The translations under genes and the position numbers were made by a program. Under the pieces are notes generated by a model. The model worked only from the letters and a program-made list of their open reading frames with translations, had not been told where the DNA came from and searched no databases. From JAFECT01 sp036501825 (lineage in GTDB: Bacteria; Pseudomonadota; Alphaproteobacteria; Caulobacterales; Caulobacteraceae), in the NCBI GenBank assembly GCA_036501825.1, contig DASXZP010000038.1:1-64000 (forward strand): a stretch of 64,000 bases of DNA, read 5' to 3'. How positions within the stretch are numbered: position 1 is the stretch's first letter; each line of letters begins with the position of its first letter. Positions 59,099 through 64,000 of this stretch are shown here, one piece after another.

Positions 59099-59761
59099 AT
59101 GAAATCCAAAGCCGGAAAGTTTCTGACCTACGCCTGCGGCGGGGCGGCAGCCGTTGCCGCGATCGTGAGCGCGCCGATCTGGCTGCCCGACGGCCTGGTC
59201 GTGCACCTGCCGAGCGCCACGCCGACTTACGACCGGTCGGTCGATGTCGAGGACTCCGGCGGCGCGCGGGTGGACCTCAAGGTGGATGAGACCGCGCTGC
59301 GGCAATCCGATTTCGTCCGGGTGCAGAAGCGGGCCATCGATGCGCTGAAGGCGGAGCAGATCGACGCCACCGCCACCGCTTACGGCGACCTGATCTTCGT
59401 ACGGATCACCGACCCGCAAAAGACCGACCGCGCGATGGAGCTGCTGTTGAAGCCCGAAACCCTCCACGGCGCCGGCGAGTTCGGCGTCACGCGAGGCGGC
59501 GACGGCGCGATCCTGCTGACGTTCGTTCCCATCGAGACCTACGACGAGGCGGTCAACGCCTCGGCGCGGGTGCTGCTGCGGCGCGCCAAGGCCATGGGCT
59601 ATCGTTTCGCCGCCGTCAGCTTGCCGACCCCCGGCGTCATCCGCGTCGACGCGCCCGGCGCCTCGGACCTGAAAGGTCTGGTCACCGGCCTGACCGCCAA
59701 GGCCGAGGGTTTCCCCGCACCCTTGATCGTCGTCGGCAAACGCATCGTCGACGCATCCTGA
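59099..59761 (+). CDS. unknown anchored protein with SecD-like segments
   Basis: From the ATG at 59099 the protein has 220 residues. It begins with one membrane helix (residues 10-32, YACGGAAAVAAIVSAPIWLP) followed by a soluble region that repeats a pattern similar to the SecD periplasmic P1 domain: RVQKRAIDALKAEQIDATAT, FVRITDPQKTDRAMELLLKP, GVTRGGDGAILLTFVPI. There are no SecD membrane helices or GxTG-type motifs, so it is not SecD. It may be a stand-alone paralogue of that domain or only similar. The identity is uncertain. Confidence 0.6.
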   Translation: MKSKAGKFLTYACGGAAAVAAIVSAPIWLPDGLVVHLPSATPTYDRSVDVEDSGGARVDLKVDETALRQSDFVRVQKRAIDALKAEQIDATATAYGDLIFVRITDPQKTDRAMELLLKPETLHGAGEFGVTRGGDGAILLTFVPIETYDEAVNASARVLLRRAKAMGYRFAAVSLPTPGVIRVDAPGASDLKGLVTGLTAKAEGFPAPLIVVGKRIVDAS

Positions 59762-59795
59762 AAGGGCGTCCCTGCGACGAATTCAGAATTACATT

Positions 59796-59848
59796 CGTCA
59801 TCCTTGGCGGTGCGGAGCGGTCAGCTCCGCACCGTCGAGGATCCAGCA
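59796..59848 (+). repeat. REP-like palindromic repeat, copy 1 (direct)
   Basis: CGTCATCCTTGG is followed by a perfect inverted repeat GGTGCGGAGC-GGTCA-GCTCCGCACC (59809-59833) and by CGAGGATCCAGCA. The same unit occurs three more times in the window. Confidence 0.8.
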
Positions 59849-59903
59849 AGCGCGCCCTCGACGCGCTCGTCGCCGACGACATCCAGCTTCGAGCAAGATT
59901 CGC

Positions 59904-59956
59904 TGCTGGATCCTCGACGCCGGTCGGCTGAGCGCCGTCCGGCGCCAAGGATGACG
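59904..59956 (-). repeat. REP-like palindromic repeat, copy 2 (inverted)
   Basis: TGCTGGATCCTCGAC ... CCAAGGATGACG is the reverse complement form of copy 1, 55 bases further on, with a diverged centre. Copies 1 and 2 form a head-to-head pair downstream of the fatty-acid oxidation gene. Confidence 0.75.
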
Positions 59957-60024
59957 GGTGCTAAGGCTAGTTTGATCGCCTCAGCCTTCGAGGGAACCTG
60001 TCGAGTTGGCGCAAACGCCGGACG

Positions 60025-62109
<2,085 letters not shown>

Positions 62110-62209
62110 GGGGGAGGGCTCCTCTTCTGCCGGCGCTTTTAGCAAGAGGAGCAGCCCCGCGGCCAGTGTTCCGGAGGAGGTCGGGCAGGCGCAGCGTCGA
62201 TGGCGCGCT

Positions 62210-62262
62210 TGCTGGATCCTCGACGGCGCAGAGCTGATCGCTCTGCACCGCCAAGGATGACG
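62210..62262 (-). repeat. REP-like palindromic repeat, copy 3 (inverted)
   Basis: TGCTGGATCCTCGAC-GGCGCAGAGC-TGATC-GCTCTGCACC-GCCAAGGATGACG is nearly the reverse complement of copy 1. Confidence 0.8.
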
Positions 62263-62280
62263 GCGTCATTTAAAACGATC

Positions 62281-62332
62281 CGTCATCCTTGAGGGGGAGG
62301 AGCGTCAGCTCCGAGCCATCGAGGATCCAGCA
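62281..62332 (+). repeat. REP-like palindromic repeat, copy 4 (direct)
   Basis: CGTCATCCTTG ... CATCGAGGATCCAGCA has the same ends as copy 1 with a diverged middle (GGAGGAGCGTCAGCTCCGAG). Copies 3 and 4 lie tail to tail, upstream of the fatty-acid oxidation gene. Confidence 0.75.
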
Positions 62333-62370
62333 GCGAATGCGTTCAACGCTGCCTACGTCGCCAACCACCG

Positions 62371-63645
62371 TCAGTCATGCAGGGCTTCGCCGTGCAACGT
62401 CCAATCCAGCCCTTCGATTTCCTCGTCCTTGGTCACGCGCAGGCCGGTGGTGAAGCGGCAGAGCATCAGGATGAGGAACGCCCCGATGGCGCTCCAGGCG
62501 ATGGTGGCGGCGAGGCCCATGGCCTGTTTCAGCACGCTGGCGCCGGCGCTGGCGGGATTGATCGCAACGCTGGCGAACACGCCGGTGAGCAGGGCGCCTG
62601 CCATGCCGCCGATGCCGTGCACGCCGAAGGCGTCGAGGCTGTCATCGTATTTGAGCAGGCGCTTCAGCCACACGGCGCCGGCGTAACAGACCGGTCCCGA
62701 AATCAGCCCGATGATCATGGCGCCCTTCGGGTCGACGTAGCCCGCCGCCGGCGTGATCGCGACCAGACCGGCGACGATGCCCGACAACAGGCCGAGCAGG
62801 GTCGGCTTCTTGCGCTCGACCCACTCGACGATCATCCAGGTCAGGGCGCCGCCCATCGGCGCGAGCACGGTGTTGAGCAGGGCGATGGAAGCGATCTGGT
62901 CCGCGGCCAGTGCGGATCCGGCGTTGAATCCGATCCAGCCTACGAACAGCATCGAGGCGCCGACCATGGTCAGCACCAGATTGTGCGGCGCCATGTTGTC
63001 CCGCCCGAACCCGTGGCGCGGTCCCAGCACCAGCGCACAGACGAGGCCTGACACGCCCGCGTTCACGTGCACGACAGAACCGCCCGCGAAGTCGATCACG
63101 CCGGCGGCGCCGAGGAACCCGCCGCCCCAGACCCAATGCGCGACGGGTGCATAAACGAACACGGTCCACAGCGACATGAACAGCAACAGGGCTGAGAACT
63201 TCATCCGCTCGGCGAAGGCGCCGCAGATCAGCGCCGGGGTGATCATCGCGAAGGTGAGCTGGTAGGCGACGTAGAGCGCCTCGGGAATGGTCTTGGCGAA
63301 GCCCGACGCGGCGTTCGACTTCAGGCTGTCGAGGAACAGGGCGTCGAAGCCGCCGATATAGGGCTGCAGCGCAGGCGAGCCGTTGGTGAAGGCCAGGCTG
63401 TAGCCGCACACGAACCACAGGATGGTCACCACGGCGGCGACCGCGACGGTCTGGGTGATGGTCGAGACCACGTTCTTGCGCCGGACCATGCCGCCGTAAA
63501 ACAGCGCCAGCCCCGGCAAGGTCATGAACAGCACCAGGGCGGTGGAGGTCAGCATCCAGGCCGTGGCGCCGCCGTCGAGCGCCAGGGGCGCCTGGTAGGA
63601 CGCGAGATGGGGCGCCGCGTTCGCGGCGGCGGCGGTGAGTAGCAT
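62371..63645 (-). CDS. amtB: ammonium transporter AmtB
   Basis: This 424-residue 11-helix ammonium channel shows the Amt signature blocks ALVLFMTLPGLALFYGGMVR, VWGGGFLGAAGVIDFAGGSV with the paired histidine channel residue His (GSVVHVNAGVSGLVCAL), VLGPRHGFGRDNMAPHN with the second pore His region, and the cytoplasmic loop ending in DEEIEGLDWTLHGEALHD. Expression is usually under nitrogen control and activity is controlled by PII protein. A glnK gene, commonly adjacent, is not next to it here; upstream sequence has a palindrome TGCAC-N9-GTGCA, but not at NtrC spacing. Confidence 0.95.
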   Translation of the reverse strand: MLLTAAAANAAPHLASYQAPLALDGGATAWMLTSTALVLFMTLPGLALFYGGMVRRKNVVSTITQTVAVAAVVTILWFVCGYSLAFTNGSPALQPYIGGFDALFLDSLKSNAASGFAKTIPEALYVAYQLTFAMITPALICGAFAERMKFSALLLFMSLWTVFVYAPVAHWVWGGGFLGAAGVIDFAGGSVVHVNAGVSGLVCALVLGPRHGFGRDNMAPHNLVLTMVGASMLFVGWIGFNAGSALAADQIASIALLNTVLAPMGGALTWMIVEWVERKKPTLLGLLSGIVAGLVAITPAAGYVDPKGAMIIGLISGPVCYAGAVWLKRLLKYDDSLDAFGVHGIGGMAGALLTGVFASVAINPASAGASVLKQAMGLAATIAWSAIGAFLILMLCRFTTGLRVTKDEEIEGLDWTLHGEALHD

Positions 63646-63822
63646 CCGATTCCCCGATCCTGTGACTCAGTCCGATCGGGAAGTGATGCTGCACTGCAAT
63701 ATTGTGCACCGCAACTAGAACCGTCGCAAAAGCGTCGCCGCGCCGCGGAGCGTGGCCCGTTCTTCGCATTCCCTTCGCGCAAGCCGGGCGGCGACGTCCG
63801 CGAATATCGAAGGATCCCGATC

Positions 63823-64000
63823 ATGCAAGTCGCGGGTTTATCTAACAATTCCTGGCTGCAGCAGCTCCAGCAGGACCTGATGGGCCTGGGCGCGAGCAGC
63901 GCCGCGAGCGGGCAATCCTTGCCGGTGGGTGGGCAAGATTCATCCGGGTCCGCCGACTCTGCCAGCCAGACTTCGGGTCCGCCTCCGGGACCCCCGCCGG
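63823..64000 (+). CDS. unknown low-complexity protein, start only
   Basis: A frame opens at the ATG at 63823 with AAGGA upstream and runs off the right edge after 59 codons. It starts MQVAGLSNNSWLQQLQQDLM, an amphipathic Gln/Leu-rich helix, and continues with Gly, Ser, Ala, Gln and then Pro-rich sequence (SGPPPGPPP). It looks like a flexible, possibly surface or secreted protein, but no domain can be seen in this part and no signal peptide is evident. It is divergent from amtB. Confidence 0.55.
   Translation, partial: MQVAGLSNNSWLQQLQQDLMGLGASSAASGQSLPVGGQDSSGSADSASQTSGPPPGPPP

Noticed and set aside
63680..63770. Sigma-54 promoter for amtB
   Set aside because: GG and GC elements are 11 rather than 10 bases apart and the plus-strand candidate lacks the TTGC element.

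Overview
This is a GC-rich, gene-dense bacterial chromosome segment that looks alphaproteobacterial, most probably Caulobacteraceae (Caulobacter/Phenylobacterium-like). The reasons are a PleC-type cell-fate histidine kinase, a TonB-dependent receptor, cytochrome c maturation genes followed by degP and later by a two-component pair and glnE, paired GANTC (CcrM-type) sites, and NodT/EmrAB and S46-peptidase genes. It carries 57 protein-coding genes that I can support (two cut by the window edges), one gene remnant and one tRNA. I see no prophage, insertion sequence, rRNA or CRISPR array.

Layout. 0-5.2 kb: end of a TonB receptor, tandem terminators, ccmE-ccmF-ccmH (haem delivery and ligation for c-type cytochromes) and a DegP-family periplasmic protease. 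5.3-9.1 kb: an aminotransferase, a TPR-sulfotransferase and two unknown envelope proteins. 9.2-15.8 kb: an OmpR-type response regulator and kinase, glnE, then a sigma factor, a putative anti-sigma factor and a CnrX/CpxP-like periplasmic sensor in tightly packed order. 15.8-21.7 kb, minus strand: pleC-like kinase, pepN and a conserved unknown. 21.8-28.9 kb: ALDH7-family dehydrogenase, a secreted von Willebrand A protein, two anion-exporter-type membrane proteins overlapping at their 3' ends, a PQQ-type sugar dehydrogenase and an alpha/beta-hydrolase remnant. 28.9-35.5 kb: CLC chloride channel/antiporter, HdeD-like protein, dusA, a retroviral-type aspartic protease, a DUF1289 protein, two very small genes in an AT-rich island, a crotonase-fold protein and a VOC protein.

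35.5-49.6 kb: an emrA-emrB-nodT tripartite efflux operon with a divergent LysR regulator, a short-chain dehydrogenase, an HlyD/ATPase/permease ABC exporter operon, an S46 peptidase, a His/Met-rich secreted peptide, an O6-methylguanine-DNA methyltransferase and a YbhB-like lipoprotein. 49.6-64 kb: a composite intergenic repeat, panD, a SIMPL protein, an NHL-propeller/M23-like fusion, tRNA(CAU), an MFS exporter, a Tat-exported epimerase-like protein, an AGA-type amidohydrolase, cutC, two unknowns, a bifunctional fatty-acid oxidation enzyme flanked by four copies of a palindromic repeat, amtB, and the start of a low-complexity protein.

Themes: envelope quality control and stress sensing (DegP, two-component pair, sigma/anti-sigma/sensor), nitrogen control (GlnE, AmtB), cell-cycle signalling (PleC) and export (EmrAB-NodT, ABC exporter, MFS). 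Nothing here is a clear-cut new defence or mobile system. The more unusual items are the CnrYXH-like sigma triad, the NHL-M23 fusion, the AT-rich small-gene island with a structured leader, a crotonase protein lacking both catalytic glutamates, and the paired REP-like elements.
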